NCBI GenBank assembly: GCA_003427395.1
Contig: BFEA01000344.1
Coordinates: forward strand, 881,114-906,747
DNA length: 25,634 bases
Reading direction: 5' to 3'
Source of the DNA: Chara braunii
Lineage: Eukaryota > Streptophyta > Charophyceae > Charales > Characeae
Shown here in pieces: positions 9,119-17,163 of the stretch. Numbering within the stretch: the first letter of the stretch is position 1; each line of letters begins with the position of its first letter. A program made the position numbers and the translations under genes. Below the pieces are notes generated by a model. It was not told the origin of the DNA. It worked only from the letters and a program-made list of their open reading frames with translations, and did no database searches.

Positions 9119-9470
9119 GTAATAGTAAAGATCTGGCGGCCGGTGTGGGGTGTAGAGGCTCCCTCCCTGCCTGAAAAACCTGCAACAGATGGAAAAGGTC
9201 CCGGATGCTGGACCTGGTTTCCGGTACTTCGGCGTCATTCCCTTTAATATCTGGTTAGACAAGAGTTGGGTAAGGGACGCTGGACTCGGTTTCGAGCACA
9301 AAAGGGTGAAGATTTCCTTTTCTCAGTTCTACTCAGTTCTACTCAGCTTTTTCCAAGAGGGAGGGAGGAACTAGTTCTGTAACATCAGGTATCTGGCGCC
9401 CAGTACTGGGGTGAAGAGGTTTTCTCCCCTCCCTTAGTAACCTGCACAGTCAATCCTCTGGACACCAGAC
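9119..9470. repeat. two diverged copies of a unit about 262 bp apart
   Basis: TGTAATAGTAAAGATCTGGCG (from about 9118) and TGTAACATCAGGTATCTGGCG (from about 9378) start similar stretches that continue through GGGGTG.AGAGG, a CTCCC-rich patch and AACCTGCA. A GGGACGCTGG motif also recurs (9276 and 9534). The second copy contains TGGCGCCC. The nature of the unit is unknown. Confidence 0.55.
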
Positions 9471-10140
9471 TAATCAATGCTGGCAGGGTCCATTTGCTTT
9501 AGCCTGTTTTCTTTTTGTGTTCCATCCTATAATGGGACGCTGGGCCCGTTTCCCAGCAGGTGATGCTCCCCACCAATAGACGGAGCCTCTCCCCGGGTGC
9601 TAGTGGTGTCTGCTCTCACCAGCACCACTAGTATTGCAGAGGGTGTGTTTTCTTCAAAAAAGAAAAAAAAAGAAAAAGAAAAAAAGACGGAAGAAAGTCT
9701 TTGGTACTGTGCTAATCGACAATGTGTGCATCTTTGTGGCCACTGGTAACTCGACGAAAGCTACGGTGGAGTACTTTTTCCCCCCACATTTTCACGGTGC
9801 TCCCCTGACAACCTCAGGCTTAAGAGAACAGATGAGAGGTTGACTTTCGGGACATTTGGATTTTTTTAGAATCCAATGCGAACTGCGAATCAACCGCTAT
9901 ATACCAAATCAAATTGAAAGCATGCAGGTTACAAAAAATGAGCTGTCGCTCTCGAAGAGGGAGGAACTCACCTTCCACAAAGCCATTCATATGGCCCATA
10001 CTAACTATCATGGGGTAAAAAATTGCAGAAAATTGCTGAAAATTTGCAGGAAAGCGGCAGCTGGCTACATCGTAGTGAATGCAATAGGACAGTTTATACA
10101 TTTGAGATCCCTAAATAGGTTGCTTTTGTTGAAGAGGGAA
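9471..10140. other. no recognised gene; one motif-free open frame
   Basis: An A/G-rich run lies at 9653-9690. An open frame without an early ATG covers 9856-10431 and ends inside the foldback element that follows. Its N-terminal part (AIHMAHTNYHGVKNCRKLLK) is vaguely protein-like, but there is no conserved motif I trust and the C-terminal half is foldback DNA. Not called as a gene. Confidence 0.4.
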
Positions 10141-10455
10141 TTTATATTTATGGGAAAAGTTGTCAAAACCTCCCCGCAACAAAACCTTTATATTCGTTTT
10201 CCCCAAAACGGGCGAAAAATGTGTTGCAGGGCCCAAAATGACTTTTCCTGCCCCTTTTGCACCCCTGGCTCGGCCGGTAATGGGCGTTGTGAAAAAGTGG
10301 CAGCAGGACACTTAGGAATGTGTTTTACAGGGTGCAAAAACAATGGCAAAATACATTTCGGGGCGTGTGCCACTTTTCACCCCGGTTGGGGGAAAAAGAA
10401 TACAAAGGTTTTGTCGTGGGGAGTTTCATGACGCTTCCCAAGATTTATAGATTTG
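10141..10455. mobile_element. foldback element, about 315 bp, diverged arms
   Basis: The left arm (10141-10270) and right arm (10310-10455) are reverse complements with moderate divergence. CTCCCCGCAACAAAACCTTT pairs with the complement of AAAGGTTTTGTCGTGGGGAG, and the flanking TATATTTATGGGAAAAGT pairs with the complement of CGCTTCCCAAGATTTATA. The arms also share TTTTCCCC and a TTTTGCACCC patch. No transposase. It appears older than the hairpin at 6927-7139 because the arms differ more. Confidence 0.75.
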
Positions 10456-10802
10456 CCCGCCGGGGAGTTTTTTCTTTGCGTACTGAAACGGTTTGCGCAT
10501 GGTAGAGATGAGCAAAAGTTGGCAGCTGAACTTGTGTCCTCATAGCCACATTGGCAGGATCTCTTATTGCTCTGAATGATCTCGGATGCTGTTTTTTCGT
10601 CCACAGGGGTGTACTAGCTCTTCTTCTTCTTTTCGGTCTATTTGCTGCCTCTTTTTGCCTCTCTTGGCGTCTTCAGCCCAAGGTCGGACGGTTTGGTCTG
10701 ATTTTGGCTCCGGCACAGGCTGTGTTGTTTTTCAACTGTAGATCAGCATCATCAGCACTTACGGTACTTGCTGCCGACCTTCAGTTTGGCGCTTCGGTAA
10801 AA

Positions 10803-10917
10803 TTGGTTACGATTTCATCATTTCGGCACAGTGACAGTGCCTGTCGATAGGAGCAGCGGGTCTTGGTTACGATTTCATCATTTCGGCACAGTGCCTGCCG
10901 ATAGGAGCAGCGGGTCA
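10803..10917. repeat. 60 bp tandem duplication
   Basis: TTGGTTACGATTTCATCATT occurs at 10803 and 10863. Each copy continues through CGGCACAGTG and GATAGGAGCAGCGGGTC, with a small indel between copies. Confidence 0.93.
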
Positions 10918-11504
10918 GGGAACCAGTACTCATGTAAGGCTGATGTTTTCTGATGGAACCTTGGTATTTGAATAGAAACGACTGAGCTGGAACTAGGTAA
11001 CTGACGGGTACAAAACAAGTGATTGGAGCATAGTAACTCCTCTTCACGGTCGACCGCGGCGTAAGCTGATGTCGGACTGCGGTGGGTTGGCCGAGTGCAT
11101 GGTGGATCCTGGACTTGAGGAATCGTTTGAAGGAAGGTCATCATTCACCTCTTTGTCTTAATCAGTGTCGTGTGCTCATGAATGCGGACCGATAACTGCT
11201 TGCATGACATATATGTCTCACTGAAGCCTCAACTGCCACTGCAAACTAGAGACGCAAGGGGCGGGAGCACCCATGGAGTCATATGGAGGAATCGCTGCAA
11301 ATTATTAGATCATGCCGTTTCTGATCAACGTGAGCGTTAGACTCATCCTGTTTGACCAGACTGTTCATTTCTGGTTGACATAGACACCATCTGATTTTGA
11401 TTGCGCTCCCCTATGAGAAGACTTTTCTCATGTTTCTAATTCCTAGGAAATGCACAGGTTTTTGAAGTTCATATCAGATATGTAGATGCAGTTTTTGGAT
11501 AGTA
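10918..11504. other. unassigned sequence
   Basis: No convincing coding frame, RNA or repeat is seen in this stretch. Confidence 0.4.
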
Positions 11505-11615
11505 CATACTTTGTGACTTCAGATCCATCTGTGCACCCACGGAATCCAACCGGCACCCTCGCCCCAGGGGCCACGTCTCTTAAGAGTCTTAACCACTACT
11601 AATCCACAACAGTCA
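11505..11615 (-). repeat. tRNA-derived SINE-like repeat, copy 3
   Basis: The minus strand has an A-box-like GTAGTGGTTAAGAC, a B-box-like GGTTGGATTCC and the tail GTGCACAGATGGATCTGAAG, in the same order as copies 1 and 2. It lies just inside the inner edge of the right arm. Confidence 0.55.
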
Positions 11616-11723
11616 AACCCATCCCAGGGCATGGTGACCACCGTAATCCCGACCAAGGTGGGACAGCGATGTACCAGCCGATCGCCAATCCAAACACTGT
11701 CTACGCGACTCTACGGCAAACCC

Positions 11724-11893
11724 GACAAAGGCTTCTTTCCCTAAAGAGTTAATGCTGGTCGCAGAGACAAACAGCAATGACGGCATTGCACACCCATACC
11801 ACGGCAATCCTGACAAAGGCTTCTTTCCCTAAAGAGTTAATGCTGGGCGCAGAGACGGGACAGCAATGACGGGTTTGCACACCCATACCAACA
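11724..11893. repeat. 88 bp tandem duplication at the inner boundary of the right arm
   Basis: GACAAAGGCTTCTTTCCCTA occurs at 11724 and 11812, each followed by AGAGTTAATGCTGG.CGCAGA and CAGCAATGACGG. The second copy is the one that matches the left arm (about 5880-5963). Confidence 0.9.
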
Positions 11894-11924
11894 TGATAGG
11901 GAAAAGTTTCTGGTTTTGGGTTCG

Positions 11925-12048
11925 TACTTCCTGACCTCGGATCCATCTGTGCAGGCGCTGAAGGGCACTGCAGGCACAGAATCGAACCTGCAGCATCCGC
12001 CACAGGAGCCGACTTGAAGTCCCATAACCACTACAACAGCGCAACCCA
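11925..12048 (-). repeat. tRNA-derived SINE-like repeat, copy 2
   Basis: Mirrored partner of copy 1. The minus strand has TGTAGTGGTTATGG (A-box-like) and a canonical B-box GGTTCGATTCT (11978-11988), then GCACAGATGGATCCGAGGTC. It retains the best Pol III promoter match of the three copies. A tRNA pseudogene is the alternative. Confidence 0.6.
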
Positions 12049-12807
12049 GAGTACGATGACAAGCTGACAACACTAATCCGGACAAAGGTTGGGGGCCGGT
12101 GTACCATCGAACGGACAATGATCCTTAGGCTAGTAACATGGACCACGGCAATCCCATCAAGGCTTGTTGCCCTGAGGAGGGTTAACGCAGGAGTCTAGTA
12201 GAGAGGCATAGTAGAGAGAACACAGGAGAGGCAACTGCAATGCAACCCAAGGCAGGGTGACCATGGCGATTCGCGCAAAGGTGGGGCAGTAGTGTGCGAC
12301 ACTGTAACCCGACAGACAACCCTAACATGGCCCACGGCCACCCACAGGATTCCCGACGAAGCCTTATTACCCTAAGGGTCGTTGCAGTCGTCAGAGACCC
12401 CCACGAAGGGGGGGCAGCACTGCCACAACAGTAGGCAGCCCAGAGCTGAGACTCTGAGCACCCCTCTTCTCTCAAACCCGGCCACGCAGCAAAGTGTATC
12501 ACAACAGTTACTCCTCAATGTCCTCATCTGGCAAAAAGGTGAAAATGGGTCTCCCTGGAAGTCCTCTAGCAAAAGGGAATTTATTAACAAACTGGTCGCC
12601 CACTGGACACCTTATAACCTCCACAGTATATGCGATACTGGATCATAATCCCACTTGGATTGGCCATTTCGGACTGAAGTTACACTTGAACCTGCTGTCA
12701 GATACATCCATCTCATTATTCAGGAGTGACCCCTTCTCCTACTACTCGATACGATGAAAACGTCCTCCCTAGAAACCCAGTGGAGTCCGCATACTCAAAG
12801 TTTTCAA

Positions 12808-12809
<2 letters not shown>

Positions 12810-12869
<60 letters not shown>
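12810..12869. repeat. (CT)n microsatellite
   Basis: About 60 bp of CT downstream of the minus-strand exon. It is the mirrored partner of 4864-4937. Confidence 0.97.
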
Positions 12870-12871
<2 letters not shown>

Positions 12872-12885
12872 AAAAAAACTGCTGG

Positions 12886-13251
12886 TCAGTCATCTTCATC
12901 GTCCTCATATTGTGCTTCTATCTCTTGTTCTTCGTAGCCTTCGTATCCCTCCTCTCCCTCCTCTTTTTCCTCTTCGTCGCCTTCTTCGTCTTCTACATCC
13001 CTGGGATTTTCTTCTTCTTCTTCATCGTAATTCCTGGGATTTTCAGAAGGGGGCATGTACTTGGCATAACCCTGCTTATCGTTGTAGTAGGTAGACCCAT
13101 CCTTGTTCTGGTAGTAGTAGCTGTCATCCTTGTTGTCATACCGATAATTCCCGCCATTGTCATAGACTGATGGTCCCAGATGGGTCCATTTGTTTCCCTG
13201 GGAATTGGTTCCAGAGGCCTTCTGGCTGCTGTCTCCTTCCATTGAGCCACC
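12886..13251 (-). CDS. second copy of the Tyr/Asn-rich exon, shorter acidic tail
   Basis: Minus-strand frame of 121 codons to TGA, starting after the same TTCACAG splice-like boundary as the left copy. Here the fourth codon is followed by ATG, giving a possible start at 13242 (MEGDSSQK). The Tyr/Asn block (YRYDNKDD, YYYQNKDGSTYYND) is almost identical to the left copy. The tail differs: it is mixed Glu/Asp/Gly/Tyr (EEGYEGYEEQEIEAQYEDD) rather than nearly pure Glu. The strong conservation of the N-terminal block against the loose tail suggests past selection on the block. Family not recognised; an upstream exon was not found. It may be a gene fragment carried by the duplicated segment. Confidence 0.5.
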   Translation of the reverse strand, partial: GGSMEGDSSQKASGTNSQGNKWTHLGPSVYDNGGNYRYDNKDDSYYYQNKDGSTYYNDKQGYAKYMPPSENPRNYDEEEEENPRDVEDEEGDEEEKEEGEEGYEGYEEQEIEAQYEDDEDD

Positions 13252-13747
13252 CTGTGAACATACATCATATTAAAGTCATCAAGTCATCATCCACTCAGCC
13301 TATTGGTTTGAGTACAAGTTCTTTTTGTGTATTTTATTGTTCTAGTTAAAGGTAGCCCCTAACTTGCGTTCCTCCCACATTCCATCGGGATTCACTCACG
13401 TTCTTCTGTTTCCCCCCTCCCCCAAGGGCCCAAGGATTCCCGTGTTCTGTTTGCTACTATCTTATGAAATTGATGTATTTGGGGAATTTCGGACAAAATG
13501 CATCAGAAGATTCATTCCATTGAGAAAGGCGCACAGAGTAACCAAAAAATTGGAAAAAGAGAGCATCATGAGTTTCGTTGCCTTTTTTTTTTGCACCAGG
13601 TCCTTCAAAAAGAAGTGTGGGACAGAAGTGTTTTTTCACCTTTTTTTTTTTTTTTTACTTTTTTTTTTTTTTTTTTTAACATGACTAATTGCGCAAAACA
13701 GACTTTGCGTCGGTTCGTGCAATTATTTCACATAGCACAAAAACAGC

Positions 13748-14747
13748 TGCCAGGAAGATGAGCGATAGCCGCGTCAGATAGCGAACTTCAGAAATCAAAC
13801 AGCATCATCATTACACATGAGACCAGATAGTCGTGACCCCGAACCAAAAGCAGAATTGCATCACGAGTTCGACCAAATAAGAACACAGCAATAGGCTAAG
13901 CTCATAATTGACAATCATGCTGGAATAGTCTCATCATCATCAACGAAGAACCAATGTCGATATCCTATCTGGCGCTCGGCGCCCAGACTACAGATGGCAG
14001 ATCCTATCTAGCCTGTCTACAATGCCGCTGATGTCGTCAACAGCTCCCCGAAGTACGAGCAGATCTCGGTCAATGCCGTCGCCTCAAGCACCAGGTATGT
14101 CTCTCGTATCACTCACAACCTCCATCCCCAACACACAGATGCAACATGCACCCAAGGACCACCATGCACCCCATCCAGCGTACAGCAGCGCAGCTCGGCT
14201 ATGGCTGCCTGCTCCTTCCAGCTCGCCCGTGAGCGCGTGATCGCTGGCCAGCGTTATCACAGCAGCGCTTGCGCAGCATGCAGCCAGTGCCCGAATGTCC
14301 AATCCGTGGCCAGGCCCTTTCCTAAATGGAAGTTGCCTGCCTGCCTTGCATGCAGCCTGGCTTCGCTGGGTCCCTGCCCAGAAGCTTCCGGTAGGCCCAC
14401 GGAGGCTGAGCCTCAGTCCAAACGAATCCGGCGCAGGGCCACCGACAGTTACCTGTGCCCAACTGCCCACAGCCTGAGTTGGGTCCATGCTGCGTATCTC
14501 GCCCAGGGCCTGACTTAGATCCATGCTGCGTATCTCGCCCAGGGCCTGACTTATATACATTTGATAAAGGAGGCCAGGGCCTGGGCGCCTTTAACCAACT
14601 GGCGCTGCGCAACTGCCTGATATTTCCCCAGTTGCGAAGTACCCCAAAATAGGCCTCTTTTCGTCTGTCGCGCCTGCCTTCACTTCGGGCGGCCAACCTG
14701 TTGCAAATAGGGGCCCGGTAGGGCTTATTGAGGCCTTGTGCCCCGCA
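13748..14747. mobile_element. probable solo LTR, 1000 bp, TG...CA
   Basis: It interrupts the right arm. The segment starts TGCCAGG and ends CCCCGCA, is flanked on both sides by CAGC (ACAGC if one shared A is counted), and is missing from the left arm, which reads CCCTGCTGTTTTTGTG through the site (about 3708-3723). TG...CA ends with a 4-5 bp duplication and no coding frame are what a solo LTR left by recombination looks like. The sequence is unrelated to the LTR of the neighbouring full element. It contains a 36 bp tandem duplication (14485-14557). Orientation unknown. Confidence 0.65.
14485..14557. repeat. 36 bp tandem duplication
   Basis: CCATGCTGCGTATCTCGCCC occurs at 14485 and 14521, each followed by AGGGCCTGACTTA.AT. 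Confidence 0.95.
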
Positions 14748-14786
14748 CAGCAGGGGAAAAAAGGAAAAATAAAACACATTCCGGCA

Positions 14787-14790
14787 ATTC
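14787..14790. other. target-site duplication, left copy
   Basis: ATTC immediately before the LTR TG, repeated at 23657-23660 immediately after the final CA. A preceding A makes a 5 bp reading (AATTC) possible if the last A of the LTR is counted as target. Confidence 0.85.
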
Positions 14791-15277
14791 TGCAGTAACC
14801 CGCACTCAGCAGAGGCCGGGCTGTGTGACCACGCACTGCCCGGCCCAGCCCAGCGTCTGGCCAGTGAGACCCAGCGCTGGACTGGGGAAATTCAAAGGTC
14901 AAACTCAACTGTCGGGTCGCAGGTACTGTACCCAAGTCCACGAACAGATACACACACGTGTTTGTATGCAGGTACCAGGCCAAGACATCGGACCAAGGGA
15001 GAATCGGTCGCAGACCAATCCAGGCCGTCACAACATCAAGATCTTGACGGCACAGGATTGCTGCACCGGGGGCATTGACCCCGAGTCAACGCTACTTAAG
15101 GTTGACTCCTGGCTTTGACATCATTCATTCTGTCGCGAGTCAAGGCTGACTCTACTTTGACGCGACGCTGGCTTGTGAGGTGCTGGCTACTTGCTGGCTG
15201 AGCGCTGGCGTTCCTCAGCGTCGATACGCTGCTTCCTTGCTGGCATGGTGGCTGGCTTGCTCTTGTCTACAAGGTGC

Positions 15278-15486
15278 TGACGTGGCAGCGCCACATGTCG
15301 TTGCTGATGTGGCTGCTGCCACGTAGTCTGATGTTGACGTGGCTGTGCCACGTGTTCATTCGCTGTTCAGACTATCGTCGTCCGGAAGGAGGTCAGGGAC
15401 TGTGGGGATGAGATGACACGTACCTGTTTATTGAGGCGACATTGCTGCTCCGTTGATGAAGAGAATGCTGATGTGCCACGTGGCAC
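15278..15486 (+). promoter_or_regulatory. cluster of ACGT-core (G-box/C-box-like) motifs in the 5' LTR
   Basis: TGACGTGGC at 15278-15286 and 15335-15343, CCACGTG at 15348-15354, and a 14 bp perfect palindrome GTGCCACGTGGCAC at 15473-15486. ACGT cores of this type are bound by plant bZIP and bHLH factors. Role here is inferred from sequence; all are repeated in the 3' LTR 7852 bp downstream. Confidence 0.5.
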
Positions 15487-15627
15487 TTTGAGGAACTCGG
15501 ATCTGTATCTGGAATGACGCTGCTGGAGAGGGGGCGAATCTGTTTGGCCTAAAGAAGAAGTGGGCTTCTTCTTCTCCTTCTTCTTCTAAGTCTCTTCTTT
15601 TCCCTCTCTTTCTCTTGTCTATGTATG

Positions 15628-15634
15628 TATATAC
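15628..15634 (+). promoter_or_regulatory. TATA box of the LTR promoter
   Basis: TATATAC, 170 bp before the LTR end, after a CT-rich tract. It is the only good TATA candidate in the LTR, and the 3' LTR copy is at 23480-23486. Confidence 0.55.
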
Positions 15635-15807
15635 TCGGTTACGGAAACAGATCTGTTCGACATTATTCATCAACAAGATTGGATTACTCGAGTTGCTTTG
15701 TCATTGAGCCACGGGACTTGTACTGCACGAGCGCTGATGCTCGTGCGTTGCTGTGAACAGTATCTGCATGTCCAATATGTGTTATCTCGCCTGGGTTCAT
15801 TACAGTT

Positions 15808-15820
15808 TGGTATCGGAGCA
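15808..15820 (+). other. primer-binding site, initiator-Met tRNA type
   Basis: TGGTATCGGAGCA starts 3 bases after the LTR end. It differs by one base from the usual plant LTR-element site TGGTATCAGAGC, complementary to the 3' end of initiator tRNA-Met. Confidence 0.85.
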
Positions 15821-15941
15821 GTACTTCCAAAAATCGCGCACGCACGTGCACGCGCGCTGAAGTGGAATATCGCGTTGACGTTGGTGATCGCGTCGGTTGG
15901 ATCTTGATGACGACTTGGTAGAAGATCACGAACGCGGTCGC

Positions 15942-16012
15942 GATCACGAACGTTATCAAGGGAAGACACGATCACGAACGTGATCAAGGGAAGACACGAT
16001 CACGAACGTGAC
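15942..16012. repeat. 28 bp tandem repeat, about 2.5 units
   Basis: GATCACGAACGTGATCAAGG-type units at 15942, 15970 and 15998 with GAAGACAC linkers. Each unit contains a partly palindromic GATCACG...CGTGATC. Confidence 0.93.
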
Positions 16013-16203
16013 CTCGACGCTGGAGAAGATTGTCGTGACGAAGCATCACGATGAAGAAAATCATAACGACGACGAAGATCATCACGACGACGAAGAGCAT
16101 ACGACGACGAAGTTCCATCGGGCCGCGTTTGAACTGTGTCTATAGACCATCACGATACTAGACATTGACGCGCGTGCCCGATTAAGACCCGGACGCGCGC
16201 TGA

Positions 16204-16647
16204 TGACGTGGCAGAAAAATCAAAGGTAAGTGGGAGAGAGAGAATGCTGAAACGCGATTTTAATCGCGCGTTTATAAACGCGTTTGTCTAGACAAGAAGC
16301 ACTTTCCTCCCCTGAAGACTGCGCGCGCCGGTGAGAAGAGGATGATGACGAGCTTTGATTGAAGAAGAAGATCTTGCTGATATGGCGGTATTGTATCACA
16401 TTGGCGAGATCTTGAGCAGACACCAAGATTGCTGACGTGGCAGGGGAATATAGATGTGTTGTCATTTCCCTGTTGACGCGGCTTGGTTGGAGTACTAACT
16501 GGAAGACCAGATTGGCTGACGTGGCACCCCCCTTATTGTTTGGTTATTTGAATGTTGACGTGGGAGGGGAATATCGACGTGTTATGTTTTCCCTGTTCAC
16601 GGGGCTTGATTGAAGCTTTATCAGGGGGCCAGATTGGCTGACGTGGC
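16204..16647 (+). promoter_or_regulatory. five further TGACGTGG motifs in the leader
   Basis: TGACGTGGC at 16204, 16433, 16517 and 16639, and TGACGTGGG at 16556. Two of them lie at equivalent places in the 123 bp duplicated units. Same motif as in the LTR; all are in the same orientation. Confidence 0.45.
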
Positions 16648-16690
16648 ACCCCTTCATTGATTGCTTTCTGGATGCTAACGTAGTGAGTGT
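16443..16690. repeat. diverged 123 bp tandem duplication
   Basis: GGGGAATATAGATGTGTT (16443) and GGGGAATATCGACGTGTT (16566) begin two units sharing TTTCCCTGTT, GGCTTG.TTG and CCAGATTGGCTGACGTGGCA. Divergence is considerable, so it predates the insertion or is shared by the family. Confidence 0.85.
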
Positions 16691-17163
16691 AATAGGCTTG
16701 CTGTGTTGACATTACCGGGGTGTTACGTGATAGCCACGTATGTGCCTGGGTGAAAGATCATCCGCTGACAGAGGCGGTATAGCTGATTGAACAGCTGTAG
16801 TGCAAGTTGTCGCGTTGGGGTCATTGTGCTTTGACCAGGACTGGCGCAGGGGATTATTGCTGCTGAGATCTTGATTGATGTTAATGTTGGTTTGTTTCTC
16901 ATGTGACGTTTGTTTGTCCTGTGCTGGCATACTCACCTGTGTTGTATCTGGTCACTCTGTTTGGTTTGGTACCTGCAAAACGACGTCATCACATTGAGTT
17001 AGAAATTAATAACAGCGAAGAAAAAGAAAAATAATTGAAACTAAATTCTATAGTTATTTTTGCTGTCATTATCTTGCTGTAATCTGTTGTTTGGAATCTG
17101 TGGGGCCGCGGAATTAATTATTGTTTATTTTTGTTTATTGTGCGGTAGATCCCCCACACCGAA

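Larger units (their letters stand above)
11808..13747 (-). repeat. right arm, inner segment, of the inverted duplication
   Basis: Reverse complement of about 3720-5963, including the tRNA-like repeat, the single-copy version of the 64 bp unit, the CT microsatellite, the Tyr/Asn-rich exon and its upstream intron-like sequence. At 13748 similarity is broken by the solo-LTR-like insertion and resumes at 14748. Confidence 0.85.
14791..15804 (+). repeat. 5' LTR
   Basis: Begins TGCAGTAACC and ends TTCATTACA. The same 1014 bp length as the 3' LTR implies no net indels. About 24 base differences are visible between them, none of them in 15031-15519. A TATATAC box at 15628-15634 follows a homopyrimidine tract (about 15569-15618), so transcription probably starts near 15660. 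bZIP-type ACGT motifs lie upstream (15278, 15335, 15348, 15473). Confidence 0.97.
15821..17163 (+). other. long retrotransposon leader with internal repeats
   Basis: 1.3 kb between the primer site and the gag start. It holds 28 bp repeats (GATCACGAACG at 15942, 15970 and 15998), GACGACGAAG repeats (16065-16115), palindromes at 16251-16282 (including CGCGTTTATAAACGCG at 16267-16282), a 123 bp tandem duplication (16443-16690) and five TGACGTGG motifs. No protein is encoded. Some related elements carry extra regulatory or packaging sequences here; which applies is unknown. Confidence 0.7.

Noticed and set aside
9394-9412. TGGCGCCC as a tRNA-Lys primer-binding site of a retrovirus-like element
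   Set aside because: No LTR end in CA directly precedes it, and no second LTR or gene is in the expected place. Kept only as a weak observation.
9856-10431. 191-codon frame with AHTNYHGVKNCRKLLK, faintly like an integrase zinc-binding segment
   Set aside because: The expected C-x2-C pair is missing, there is no early ATG, and the second half is foldback DNA.
12726-13170. Plus-strand frames over the minus-strand exon and CT run
   Set aside because: Shadows of the exon and the microsatellite.
15938-16012. CRISPR-like array from the 28 bp repeats
   Set aside because: Units are directly adjacent without unique spacers, in a eukaryotic retrotransposon leader; an ordinary tandem repeat.
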